DNA of 64,000 nt from Armatimonadota bacterium. Its GTDB lineage: Bacteria > Armatimonadota > Fimbriimonadia > Fimbriimonadales > Fimbriimonadaceae. Shown in pieces: positions 15,845-24,826 of the stretch. Both the position numbers and the translations under genes were made by a program. The notes under the pieces are model-generated. The model saw only the letters and a list, made by a program, of their open reading frames with translations, made no database searches and was not told where the DNA came from. Every line of letters begins with the position of its first letter. Positions within the stretch are counted from its first letter, which is position 1. The DNA is taken from NCBI GenBank assembly GCA_017303935.1, contig JAFLBD010000001.1:868001-932000 (forward strand), written 5' to 3'.

Positions 15845-16633
15845 TCAACCTTGCTCAACGCGACAGAACTGCATCGACAAATTTATGTTGTTCCAATCAA
15901 CAATTTGGTTCAGGGTATCAATATCTATCCGAACATCGCACAGCTCCATTGATTTGATTGCCGGGTACCGACTCAAGCAAAGCACATCATTGGTTACACG
16001 CAGTGCGGAGAGGGACAAATGCTCTAAATTCTCGAGAGTTAGCTCTAGAGCCTCTTTGGCACGTTGCTCGGAAGTAAAGACATTTAGCTCCTTCACGCTC
16101 TGATGATCTATTGAACGGATCAGAGATTTAGACGACGTAGTCCAAAATCGCACTGAGCGGGCATGAACTCTCTTCTCAGTACACGAAATACTAGTGCCCA
16201 TAAGTAAGGCCAGCGACTTAAACTCCAGGCAATTGCCGTATAGTGCAGTCTTGCATTTCTTAAGGGTCAGATGGAGCAGTTTCCTTGCTTCTATATGCAG
16301 ATCCAATTTGACCGAAGTATCAGCAAAGATACCGAGAATGTCAATTCTATCTGCCTTAATCTTCAAATCGAGGTTGGGCCTGCGTTCAATAGTAACATTG
16401 AGGAACCTAACACTTGACATGCCTACGTCAATGTTGATCGGACTCTCTGCAGAACCTGAAATCACGACTTCCAATTCATAAATCCGTGATACCATCGAGC
16501 TAATGGAATCGCAAAAGGCCTTCAGCAAATGAAGATGTGCCGCCTCGATAGAAACGGATAACTTCTCATTAGACTTCAATTGAAGAGCGAGTGAATTCGA
16601 ATCGCTAGAAGGATGCACTTTGAGTTGGATCAT
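15845..16633 (-). CDS. Immunity candidate for displaced RHS tip 1, leucine-rich
   Basis: 262 aa. The ATG at 16633 overlaps the stop of the RHS tip 1 gene (ATGA), strong evidence of a toxin-immunity pair. The product has regular alternating hydrophobic strands as in leucine-rich or beta-solenoid proteins (VSRIYELEVVISGSAE, RFLNVTIERRPNLDLKIKAD, LLHLTLKKCKTALYGNC, LEHLSLSALRVTNDVL) and ends with IVDWNNINLSMQFCRVEQG. The end matches that of the protein at 11807-12643. No signal peptide or TM. A longer frame starting at 16663 lies within the toxin gene. A protective role is inferred from position. Confidence 0.68.
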   Translation of the reverse strand: MIQLKVHPSSDSNSLALQLKSNEKLSVSIEAAHLHLLKAFCDSISSMVSRIYELEVVISGSAESPINIDVGMSSVRFLNVTIERRPNLDLKIKADRIDILGIFADTSVKLDLHIEARKLLHLTLKKCKTALYGNCLEFKSLALLMGTSISCTEKRVHARSVRFWTTSSKSLIRSIDHQSVKELNVFTSEQRAKEALELTLENLEHLSLSALRVTNDVLCLSRYPAIKSMELCDVRIDIDTLNQIVDWNNINLSMQFCRVEQG

Positions 16634-17790
16634 TTCTGTTTCCAGCGGCCCTTGGAACCGCAATTGCAGTTCATCTTGACTTTACCGGTTTTCAGGTCAG
16701 TGCAGTAGCAACAAGTGATAGTATAGTACATACCATTTGAGATAAATTTGTAATGGGTTCCTTTGCATCTATCCGCTGGTACTCCATTTGACTTTCTAGG
16801 CTTGCGTCCTCTGAGGTCCGGCCAACATTTGAGCAATGCTCGATAAGGGTCACCTTCCCGATTTTCTGGACACGGATTACAGGCACAGCAAGCGCCGACT
16901 TCCGAGGGAGAAGGTGGAGAACATGGCTTAACGGTATAACACCTGTTGTGAGGTTGTCCAAATGCTATTTGGCAAAACGTCTTACAACCTAGTATCATCG
17001 CTTCATTGCAGATGCCTCTAGTTTTACTCGGATCAATACAATCCGGGTGCAGTCCATCTGATGGAACCACTACCTGAAGTCCACTAGGATCAAGCCTAGT
17101 CACCGGATTTCCACTTACATACCCATACGGATGCTCACTCGGCCAGAGTGGATCGCGGGTGGTCCAGATATTTGTGGTCGTCGAGTAGTGTCTCGCACGG
17201 TTATACTGCTCGGAATACAGCAGGCCCGTGTGCATGGAACCAGTGTTGCCAGTCCATGCAAAGTCAAGAGGCTTCACAGAATCCCCTGAAAGCAGTTCAC
17301 CAAACGGCTTGAACCTCCGCTCGGAGCCGAGGTCCCCCTTCTTATTAGTTTGGCCAGTCACCGAACCCAAGAAGTCCACCACGTAGTCCATCCTCGACTG
17401 AGAATCGGCCGGATTGAACTCTCCCAGCATCGTGCCGCGATCCCCAATGAAGATCTTTACGGCATTCTCAGGATCATTCGCCGCATCCGCAAATCCGTAG
17501 TAGTCATCCCCATCCCAGGTGAACAGAGTATCTGAACCTGGGTTGGTTTCACGCTTCTTTTGTCCAAAAGCGTTGTAGACCATAGTCGTTTCTACGCCAG
17601 GATTGCTCTCAGAACTGTAGAAAATCAGGCGATTTTCTGTATCGTATACAAATTCCGACTTGACATCGTCTACCGCGGTGAGGTTGCCATTCGCATCGAA
17701 CGTGTAGGTGCTACCGTCGGAAGAAGACACCATCCGACTCGCCGCGTCATAAACCCGCGTCACGACACTTCCTGTTTCCGAGCTGCTCAA
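16630..17790 (-). CDS. Displaced RHS tip cassette 1 (type B core, Cys-rich toxin tip)
   Basis: 386 codons from a TTG; the RHS reading frame is open to about 17828 (YRGFFDSRDNILSSSETG). Core part: YDAASRMVSSSDGSTYTFDA, FTWDGDDYYGFADAAND, GSVTGQTNKKG, HPYGYVSGNPVTRLDPSG. This is the type B core also seen in cassette 3 (110 of 112 bases identical over 17521-17632 versus 13501-13612) and different from the full-length gene's type A. The tip (about 235-386) is rich in Cys pairs: CSPPSPSEVGACCACNPCP, DRCKGTHYKFISNGMYYTI, TCCYCTDLKTGKVKMNCNC. GTHY...G...ITCC.C is shared with cassette 3. Activity unknown; metal binding is plausible from the cysteines. Confidence 0.78.
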   Translation of the reverse strand: MSSSETGSVVTRVYDAASRMVSSSDGSTYTFDANGNLTAVDDVKSEFVYDTENRLIFYSSESNPGVETTMVYNAFGQKKRETNPGSDTLFTWDGDDYYGFADAANDPENAVKIFIGDRGTMLGEFNPADSQSRMDYVVDFLGSVTGQTNKKGDLGSERRFKPFGELLSGDSVKPLDFAWTGNTGSMHTGLLYSEQYNRARHYSTTTNIWTTRDPLWPSEHPYGYVSGNPVTRLDPSGLQVVVPSDGLHPDCIDPSKTRGICNEAMILGCKTFCQIAFGQPHNRCYTVKPCSPPSPSEVGACCACNPCPENREGDPYRALLKCWPDLRGRKPRKSNGVPADRCKGTHYKFISNGMYYTITCCYCTDLKTGKVKMNCNCGSKGRWKQK

Positions 17791-17833
17791 GATGTTGTCC
17801 CGACTGTCGAAAAAACCGCGATACGTCTTCGTA

Positions 17834-18301
17834 CTAAGACTTTAGGAATCTCTCTACTTCGGATACTAATTTATCGAGTTGCGCTTCTGAGAAGTAAAGT
17901 TTGAGTTCATCGACATGAGCGGACAAGGCACTGTTGCATGCCGCGATGAACTGCTGTTTAGTTGGTATGCGCCCTCCATGATGCAATGCAACGTACGTCC
18001 CATTTAATACGGCCATCTCGTCTCCGCTAAATAATTCGAAATTACCTAACTCTTGTTCAAATGAAATCCAAGTATTTCCACGAGATATATATAATATATA
18101 TAGGGTTTCACTGAAGTTGAATGGCCAGCTCATTAAGGAAGTCATGTAATCAAGTTGTGCATGTCTGTACCGCACAAGATCAATCATGGCGAAAATTCTT
18201 TCCCTTACATCTATTTTCGAATCAATAGTGAAAGCAAAAAGCTTCTCGGTCCCTTCTGGAGACCGATCGCTTTTAAGCTGTTGAACTCGCTCAAAATTCA
18301 T
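17834..18301 (-). CDS. Immunity candidate for the full-length RHS toxin
   Basis: 155 aa, ATG 14 nt below the RHS stop. A soluble, helical protein: FAFTIDSKIDVRERIFAMID, LMSWPFNFSETLYILYISRG, FEQELGNFELFSGDEMAVLN and a C-terminal helix QLDKLVSEVERFLKS. No signal peptide or TM segment. Position directly after the toxin tip is the only functional evidence. The sequence does not look like a family I can name. Immediately below its stop the DNA switches to the RHS core of cassette 1, marking the junction at which that cassette was inserted. Confidence 0.65.
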   Translation of the reverse strand: MNFERVQQLKSDRSPEGTEKLFAFTIDSKIDVRERIFAMIDLVRYRHAQLDYMTSLMSWPFNFSETLYILYISRGNTWISFEQELGNFELFSGDEMAVLNGTYVALHHGGRIPTKQQFIAACNSALSAHVDELKLYFSEAQLDKLVSEVERFLKS

Positions 18302-18315
18302 TACATTGCATGCGA

Positions 18316-21300
18316 TCAGAAGCCGCTACACCACCAATCGTATTGCGCCATGCACAGTTTACAGTGATGCTCTCCAGAATCAATACATATCTCAGCACAT
18401 CTTTTAAATAGTTCGTCACAACCCTTAGTTGTTAAGATTCGGCAAGCGTCTCTGCAATAGGGTCTCGCCCAAGTCTTTAGTCCCGGGGGATACTTTTTCA
18501 CACACTCACCATAACAGAGTTTTTGTCCATTAGGACCATCAAGCCGACCAGCAGGAAAGTCAGTTTGCAAGATTGGAGGGAACCACCCAGGCAACTGACA
18601 TTCTTCTTGACCAAATACAGGCGAATCGCAATCAACATTGCTATTAGAAGCTTTCTTACAGTACAAGCAAGCTTCTTTAGGAGATATATCCAGTCGTGCT
18701 CTTATTTTCTGGTAGCACCACCAGAATTTGGGTGCACGCGCCGTGCCACCTGGAGGTTTCGGCCAGCTCGGAGGTGATGGTGGCTCCGGTTGATGTGTCG
18801 GCAAAGAAGGCAACGGAGCAGTTGGTGCTGGCGGGGGTACGGGAGGTAAAGGTATAGGAATCATGATTTGCCCCGGCGCAGCCACGATCCCTCCTAGATA
18901 CGGATTCCAAGTCCAGCCTGTGAACCGTATCCGACCATTGGCGTCTACCCAATTCGCCGGATTCCCGATCACATACCCATAAGCATTCTCGCTAGGCCAA
19001 AGTCCATCCCTGCTAATCCACTGCTTTGTGCGGCTCGAGTAGTGCCGATTCCAATTGTACTGCTCGGCATACGGAACGCCGGAATGGCGCGAGCCAGTGT
19101 TTCCGGTCCAGCCCCATTCGAACTGGTTGCCAGAAAGCAAGGTGCCATATGGCGAGTACCGTGCATCGCGCTTCACGGAGCCCGAAGCATTGGTTACGCC
19201 AGTCACTGAACCCAGCGCATCGACCAAGTAATCAACGCGGCCTTCGCCATCAACGAGTTCAGCAATCGCGACACCATCCACGTTTAAGCGAGCGGTCTTG
19301 AGATCCGTCCCGACCGGAGTTGATCCTAAGTATTGGCCTCCGTCCCACGCGAGAACAAGATCCTCCGGAGCAGAACTCACGCTCTCCAGAACCTTCTGGT
19401 TGAAAGCGTTATAGGTGAATTCGGCGTCGGTTTCTGGGGTGCCTTTGTAGACCACATTCACGAGCATATTCTCCTTGTTCCAAGTGTACGCAGATTCCTT
19501 GCCGTCGGCGACGAGCCAGACCATGTTTCCGTTGGCGTCGTAAGTGTAGGACTCTGTACCCGAGCCAGTCGTTCGGTCAATCAATCGACTAGCGGCGTCG
19601 TAAGTTTGAACCACTACCTCGCCCTCTTCGCTTGATGTCAGAATATTGTCTCTCGAGTCGTACGTGTAGGTGAAATTGTGTTCCAGGGTACCGCTGGTTT
19701 CATCTTGGATCAGGCGATCTTTAGCGTCGTAGGTGTAAGTTGTGATGTTGTCGAAGTTATCACTCCAATCCAGAACCGTCTTTCGATTGCCATTTGGATC
19801 GTACGTATAGGTGAATATTTGAATTGAACTGCCAAGCTTCGAATCGGTGAGCGCAAGCACTCTGCCATCGGAATCATAGGAAACGGATTGCACTCTTTGG
19901 CTTGGGAGTTGCGTCGCAGTCTTAAGCCCGCGGTTGTCATAAACCATCGTAGTTCTGAGACTAGAATTGTCGATGACGCAAGAAGTTCTACCATCGCTGT
20001 CGTAGGTGTAACTAATGATTCTTCCTGCGACATCCGTCTTCGCAAGAACTTCGTTCGCGCTGTTAAATGCGGTTGCGACCGACTGCCCCATGAAGCCTTC
20101 ACGATAAGTCTCTCGACTCAACGCGTCAAAGGACATTAATGTAGTTCCGCTGGAATCAGTTAGGGTTGTGAGATTTCCTCGCGTGTCGTACTGCATGGTG
20201 ACGCGCGATGAGTCGGCATACAGTGTCGCAATTGCCTGCCCAACATTGTCATACGAGTACGTGGTGACATCTCCGTTGGCGAAGCGGCGCGTGGTGGTCT
20301 GCCCAGAGCCGTCATAGGTGTATGTCGTTCGCTGATTCAGTTGATTGGCGATGGCGGTCATCGCGCTCCTGGCGTCGTATGCCATCGTGATGCGGCCGCC
20401 AGCAGGATCGAGAATTTCTACCTGCCGACCGTCAGCATCATACGAGTAGGTGGTTCGGAATCCGAGAGCATCCACGCCCGCAATGGTCTGCCCAGCGGCA
20501 TCATAGACCGTGGTGCTCACGAATCCGCGTGGATTCTTGGTCTCGATAGGCCTGCCCGCGCCATCGTACGATATCGTGGTCCTGAATCCGAGAGGCGTGA
20601 CGCTCGCGATCTGTTGTCCAGCGGCATCGTACTCGGTGCTCCATGTGAAGCTCCCGCTGTCAATCATTGCAACCGCTTGACCAGCGGCATCATAAATCGT
20701 GGTGGTGCGGCGTCCGGACGGGAGCACTCCTGCGATGACTCGGCTGGCTGCATCGTAAACCGTGGACGACGTTCTGCCGAGAGGATCAGTTGTGGCCACC
20801 TGGCGGCTCATGCCATCGTAGGTCAAGGTCGTGACGGCTCCGATTGCATTCTTGACCGCCCAGGTTCGCCCGGCAGAATCATAAATAGTGGTCGTGAAGT
20901 TCCCGGCTGGGTCCTGCACCGAAACTTGTTGACCTGCGACGTTGTAGGTGTAAGTCGTTCGGCGGCTGAGCGCGTCTAATTGAGCAATAGCGCGGTTGCT
21001 ATTGCTTGAATATACAGTGGTAGAGCGGTGGCCTAGGGCATCCTGGACGTCGATGACGTTGCCAGCGGGGTCGTACGAATAAGTCGTTCGGAACCCGAGT
21101 TGGTCGATGCTTGCAAGCGTTCTTCCGGCGGCATCAAATACCGTCGTAGCGCGGAATCCCATCGGCGAAACGGTCGCAATTTGTCTTCCCGCGGCATCAA
21201 AGACGTAGGTCGTGACGCGGCCGAGAGGATCTTGAGACGCAATTGGGCCACGAGCATCGTAAATTGTGGTTGATCTTTGACCAAGTGCATTGACCTGCGC

Positions 21301-23028
21301 AACGGTTCGCCCGCCGGCGTCATAAACGGTTGTGGTCCGATTGCCGTTAGGATTGATCGTCGCGGTTTGTCGCCCCATCGAGTCGTAAACCATGGTGGTG
21401 ACGAACCCGAGCGGATTCTTCATCTCGGTGAGATTGCCCATCGAGTCATAGGTGTACGTCGTGGTATTTCCGAGTTGGTTCTTCGACGTTGCTGGCTTGC
21501 CGAACCGGCTATAGGTCATCGTCGTGCGATTTCCGAGCGGATCAACTTGAGCCTGGAGCAAGCAACCGGAGTAAATTTGCCGCGACATCTCGCCTGCCGC
21601 ATTAGTCATTGAAATGATGTGGTTTGCGGCGTCGTAAGCTGTGGTGGAAGTGCGCCCGAGCGGATCACTGGCACTCACACGGCGGTTCAGATTGTCGTAG
21701 GTGTAGCTAGCAATGCCTCCATCGCTGTAGATAGTGGAGCAAAGGTTGCCTTTGGCGTCGTAGCTGTGCGTCGTTTTGAGGTTCCTCGGGTCAGTGACAG
21801 ATTTCAGTGTTCCGTCAGAATTCCAGGAGTAAGTCGTGATCCTACCGAGAGGATCCATCCGACTTGTCATTCGGCGGTTTGCATCGTAGGTCATCGTGAC
21901 CTTGTTGCCGAGCGGGTCCTCTACTTGGACTAGGTTGTTCGACGCATCGTAGGACATTTGCGTCGTGTTGCCTAGCGCATCTTTGCTCGTAAGTGGCTGG
22001 TTGAAGCTGTTGAGTGTAAGGCTTACAATGTCGCCGTACGGCATGGTCTCGCGCACTTTTCGAGATTCGGCGTCGTAACCGATCGTGACACGGCATCCGT
22101 CTGGGAGCACGGTGGTTCCGGGCCTACCTTGTGCATCCTGCATGTAGGTCGTGATGGCTCCATTAGGCGCAGTGACACTAGTTGAAGTTGCCCCCTCGAA
22201 AGTTAGATCATAGGCGTAATTCCAGGTCGCTCCACCCATTGTAGCGGAGAGCATTTTGCCACCGGAATCAAAAGCGTATGTGACAGCGAAACCGTTCGGA
22301 TCCTGAATGCGCGAGAGCATCCCGCCGGTGTACTCGTACTCGGTCGTACATCCACTCGGAATTTGCTCACTGATGAGCTGACCATCGACGTCGTACGTCA
22401 TGGTCCAACGGCGATCCGCCCAGTCTTGAATGTAGGACACCATCCCATTCGCGTCGTAGCCGAACGTCACACGGTCCCCACCAGGCACGACAATGCTGCT
22501 TAGTACTTGGGAATCGTACGTGTAGGTGTGGATGTTGCCCGATGGGTCCTCGATCTTAAGGATGTTGTAGCGACCCGTGCTCGCTAGATCTGGACCATAA
22601 GTGATTTTCTTTCCGTCCGCGAACGTTTCAATGAAGTTCGTACCGTCCCAGGTCAACAGCGTTCCACTGTATTGAGCCGCGTCCGATGTGTATGTGGAAA
22701 TCGTGCCAGAAGTGTGAGTACCCGTGAATTTATAGGAGGTGAGGTCTCCCCGGAGGATAGTGACGCTCCCAGTATCCGGAATGAGTTGGGCCTGTACATT
22801 ACAACTGCGTTTTAATCCCCAAGGGTATGCAACTGCCCTCGATGATGCCGAGTTGTAATAGGTGCTGATCTGAACTTCAAAGCCTTTTGCCTGGAGCCGA
22901 ATCTCAGGGTCGATCTTTAGCTCGCCCGAAAATGGGTCCGCCAGAGGATTCGGGAGAAGCTCTCTTTCGGTTGGTTGAAGCGTGCCCAGACGCTCAGCTG
23001 TTGGTTGTTCCCAGGGAAAAAATCGCAT
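18316..23028 (-). CDS. Full-length RHS/YD-repeat polymorphic toxin
   Basis: 1570 aa from the ATG at 23028. The body (about 100-1300) is an array of YD repeats (e.g. TTYSYDPAGNVIDVQDALGH, RTTYTYNVAGQQVSVQDPAG) that in this family form a hollow beta-shell around the toxin. The RHS hyperconserved region closes at about 1340-1370 with RHYSSRTKQWISRDGLWPSE and AYGYVIGNPANWVDANG. The ~205-residue tip has a Pro-rich linker, then a Cys-rich domain (EACLYCKKASNSNVDC, YCRDACRILTTKGCDELF, KRCAEICIDSGEHHCKLC). No Sec signal, so export would need a dedicated route not visible here. It is translationally coupled to the upstream 83-aa gene (TAATG). Toxin activity is not recognised. A longer start at 23067 would overlap that gene. 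Confidence 0.92.
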   Translation of the reverse strand: MRFFPWEQPTAERLGTLQPTERELLPNPLADPFSGELKIDPEIRLQAKGFEVQISTYYNSASSRAVAYPWGLKRSCNVQAQLIPDTGSVTILRGDLTSYKFTGTHTSGTISTYTSDAAQYSGTLLTWDGTNFIETFADGKKITYGPDLASTGRYNILKIEDPSGNIHTYTYDSQVLSSIVVPGGDRVTFGYDANGMVSYIQDWADRRWTMTYDVDGQLISEQIPSGCTTEYEYTGGMLSRIQDPNGFAVTYAFDSGGKMLSATMGGATWNYAYDLTFEGATSTSVTAPNGAITTYMQDAQGRPGTTVLPDGCRVTIGYDAESRKVRETMPYGDIVSLTLNSFNQPLTSKDALGNTTQMSYDASNNLVQVEDPLGNKVTMTYDANRRMTSRMDPLGRITTYSWNSDGTLKSVTDPRNLKTTHSYDAKGNLCSTIYSDGGIASYTYDNLNRRVSASDPLGRTSTTAYDAANHIISMTNAAGEMSRQIYSGCLLQAQVDPLGNRTTMTYSRFGKPATSKNQLGNTTTYTYDSMGNLTEMKNPLGFVTTMVYDSMGRQTATINPNGNRTTTVYDAGGRTVAQVNALGQRSTTIYDARGPIASQDPLGRVTTYVFDAAGRQIATVSPMGFRATTVFDAAGRTLASIDQLGFRTTYSYDPAGNVIDVQDALGHRSTTVYSSNSNRAIAQLDALSRRTTYTYNVAGQQVSVQDPAGNFTTTIYDSAGRTWAVKNAIGAVTTLTYDGMSRQVATTDPLGRTSSTVYDAASRVIAGVLPSGRRTTTIYDAAGQAVAMIDSGSFTWSTEYDAAGQQIASVTPLGFRTTISYDGAGRPIETKNPRGFVSTTVYDAAGQTIAGVDALGFRTTYSYDADGRQVEILDPAGGRITMAYDARSAMTAIANQLNQRTTYTYDGSGQTTTRRFANGDVTTYSYDNVGQAIATLYADSSRVTMQYDTRGNLTTLTDSSGTTLMSFDALSRETYREGFMGQSVATAFNSANEVLAKTDVAGRIISYTYDSDGRTSCVIDNSSLRTTMVYDNRGLKTATQLPSQRVQSVSYDSDGRVLALTDSKLGSSIQIFTYTYDPNGNRKTVLDWSDNFDNITTYTYDAKDRLIQDETSGTLEHNFTYTYDSRDNILTSSEEGEVVVQTYDAASRLIDRTTGSGTESYTYDANGNMVWLVADGKESAYTWNKENMLVNVVYKGTPETDAEFTYNAFNQKVLESVSSAPEDLVLAWDGGQYLGSTPVGTDLKTARLNVDGVAIAELVDGEGRVDYLVDALGSVTGVTNASGSVKRDARYSPYGTLLSGNQFEWGWTGNTGSRHSGVPYAEQYNWNRHYSSRTKQWISRDGLWPSENAYGYVIGNPANWVDANGRIRFTGWTWNPYLGGIVAAPGQIMIPIPLPPVPPPAPTAPLPSLPTHQPEPPSPPSWPKPPGGTARAPKFWWCYQKIRARLDISPKEACLYCKKASNSNVDCDSPVFGQEECQLPGWFPPILQTDFPAGRLDGPNGQKLCYGECVKKYPPGLKTWARPYCRDACRILTTKGCDELFKRCAEICIDSGEHHCKLCMAQYDWWCSGF

Positions 23029-23279
23029 TAGTTTAACTTTGCCTGCGCGAACGAGATGTCGATACATGGGCCGGAGCCGTCATTCATGATTCCTGGCGCG
23101 TAACTGGATGGCGAACTTGGCGAATGGCCGGGATAAAGGCCCGGAGGAATTGGAGAGTTGCCACCCGACTTTGTGGTGCATCGAGAGGCATTCTGACCTC
23201 CAGGGCCTCCTTCGTTTGAACACGAACAAGGATTGCTGGCGGGGCAAAACCCAGTTGGTCCTGTTCCAGGGACGTCCAT
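23028..23279 (-). CDS. Small Gly/Pro/Cys protein coupled to the RHS gene
   Basis: 83 aa. GGAGG lies 9 nt before the ATG and the stop codon overlaps the RHS start as TAATG. The product has six cysteines in its first half and end (FCPASNPCSCSNEGGPGG, SRCTTKSGG, GPCIDISFAQAKLN) and long Gly/Pro/Ser-rich linkers (PIPPGLYPGHSPSSPSSYAP). No signal peptide or TM. The strong ribosome site and the coupling argue that it is real. It might be an adaptor or loading partner for the RHS protein (inference); no family recognised. Confidence 0.6.
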   Translation of the reverse strand: MDVPGTGPTGFCPASNPCSCSNEGGPGGQNASRCTTKSGGNSPIPPGLYPGHSPSSPSSYAPGIMNDGSGPCIDISFAQAKLN

Positions 23280-23346
23280 CAGTACAATCCTCCGTTTTCA
23301 ATCGAACTCTCTGATCTCATTGCTGTTTCCGATTCCTTCCGTATAG

Positions 23347-23697
23347 TTACTTCGCGAGTGCGGCCCGAATGGCGTCAACCACTCTTTGCGGACAATCTTC
23401 TTTGCCTTCAGGGATCTCCCCGAGCAAAACCGCGATGTCATGCTCGTTTACACTTAGTGCAACCTGAACAGACTTCCCTGCCAACAAACTTGCTACGACG
23501 CTCGACGAAGCAATCGAGGTTGGGCAACCATTTGTCTTGTACCGACATTCCATAATGCTGCTGTCCGCCACGCGAAACCAGAGCTCGACATACGGACCTT
23601 CACCTGGTACTCCAGAGACACCGTAGTGCGTGGAGCCCTCCATCGGTCCAATGTTTCGCCTCGTATTTATGTGGTCAAGTGCCAGAGCCGAGAACAT
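23347..23697 (-). CDS. IscU/NifU-N-like Fe-S scaffold homologue, first ligand Cys absent
   Basis: 116 aa. The start at 23697 (MFSALALDHINTRRNIGPME) matches the opening of IscU-type scaffolds; a 57-residue upstream extension does not fit the family. Two of three ligand regions are visible: TNGCPTSIASSSVVASLLAG and KEDCPQRVVDAIRAALAK. The first, usually around A-C-G-D, here reads GVPGEGPYVELWF without cysteine or aspartate. So either it is a divergent subfamily or it does not assemble clusters in the standard way. No cysteine desulfurase is nearby. A TATACT box lies just upstream of the start. It is alone, between the RHS operon and a divergently transcribed gene. Confidence 0.75.
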   Translation of the reverse strand: MFSALALDHINTRRNIGPMEGSTHYGVSGVPGEGPYVELWFRVADSSIMECRYKTNGCPTSIASSSVVASLLAGKSVQVALSVNEHDIAVLLGEIPEGKEDCPQRVVDAIRAALAK

Positions 23698-23842
23698 CAG
23701 TTGTGTGTAGTATAAGTGATCCGTGAAAAAATGTGTTGAAGAAAATGATAAATTTTCAAAATCGCACAGTCGTCTTAACATTGGGCCTAGAAACAAGCTC
23801 AACCTCGCTGTCTCGAATCTGCCAAAGTGAGATCCAATTGCG

Positions 23843-24538
23843 ATGAAAAGCCTTACGATCGAGACCAAGGTATGGAACGGTGATTGGCAAGTGGTCTTGA
23901 ACCCTGAACGCCTGCGCCTGACTTTTGAGCTGAATCCGGGTAATTACCACCGCCGCGTTTTAATCAACAATGTGGATGACCTTCCGAAAGTTAAGGAGCA
24001 TGCCGACCGCCTCGTAAGAATCGGACTCGTGCACGAGATTGTAGTCGTCGCTGAGCACATTGAGCCCGCGCTGAACCATTTCAATATCTCGAAAGAATCC
24101 CTGGGAAAGGGTTTTGTCTACTCTAGCGCAGAGCTTGTCGGACTGTACACTTGCACGACAGAGTTCTTGTGCCACTACGCGAGCGACTGCTGGAATTTGC
24201 ACATCTCAGATTGGTGCAGTCGTGGAATGGACCTCCTCAATTCTGATCCAGAAATCTCTGTCGTAAATCCGCTCTGGAACGGTGAATACAATATGGCTCT
24301 CCTCGAGACGATCAGCAGGCGGGGAGTCTATGGGATCGGATATGGATTCTCGGATCAATGCTATTTGGTCAGGACTAAAGAGATATTAGGAGCCGACCTT
24401 AATCTTCGGCACTTTGCTTCCTCTAGGTACCCAGATTACGGTGGCGAGCTTTTTGAAAAGCGAATCGACTCGTGGATGAGGACTCACGGAAGATTTCGAG
24501 CCAACGATTTGTCGGCCACATACTTTCATAAGGCCTAA
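23843..24538 (+). CDS. Protein of unknown function, glycosyltransferase-like features
   Basis: 231 aa, divergent from the IscU-like gene. Opening MKSLTIETKVWNGDWQVVLN and VLINNVDDLPKVKEHADRL alternate strands and helices; later LISDWCSRG-like, ISVVNPLWN, YGFSDQCYLVR and LFEKRIDSWMR motifs appear. From memory such proteins (opening with T-K-V-W-x-G-D-W and containing I-N-N-V) occur in glycan gene clusters and may have a GT-A-like fold, but no catalytic DxD is evident, so I do not assign activity. No membrane segment. Length and codon pattern look like a genuine gene. Confidence 0.65.
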   Translation: MKSLTIETKVWNGDWQVVLNPERLRLTFELNPGNYHRRVLINNVDDLPKVKEHADRLVRIGLVHEIVVVAEHIEPALNHFNISKESLGKGFVYSSAELVGLYTCTTEFLCHYASDCWNLHISDWCSRGMDLLNSDPEISVVNPLWNGEYNMALLETISRRGVYGIGYGFSDQCYLVRTKEILGADLNLRHFASSRYPDYGGELFEKRIDSWMRTHGRFRANDLSATYFHKA

Positions 24539-24826
24539 CATCAGTGCGTTCTGTTGGACCGCCAGGAAAGGGTTGACCGCCTCGAAGCAAGCTAAATGTT
24601 GAAGTCCAGATCACGTAAGTGCGAAGGTCGCTCCCATTTCCATACTCGCCCGAAGGTTTTGCTAGGTACTCCGGTTCCGCGTATTGTTTGGTGCCAGATA
24701 TTCAAACGCGTGTCAGCCCGAGCCAATAGTCTCGACTCCACCTGGATAACTGTGACTCAAGGTTCCGATGCGTTGCACCGACTAATCCCTCAAAGTCCCC
24801 ACTTCATTAATGGGGTGCTCATCGCA
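24539..24826. other. Gap without recognisable gene
   Basis: No supported gene. A weak inverted repeat, CCCCA-nine bases-TGGGG, at about 24799-24817 lies just below the end of the excisionase-like gene and might stop its transcript, though no T-tract follows. This gap is a candidate place for the left limit of the small integrative module, but no attachment repeat is seen. Confidence 0.35.

Noticed and set aside
18316-23028. Repeat array that might be a CRISPR or satellite
   Set aside because: The periodicity is that of the coded YD repeats of the RHS protein in one long open frame; units are not identical and no spacer pattern exists.
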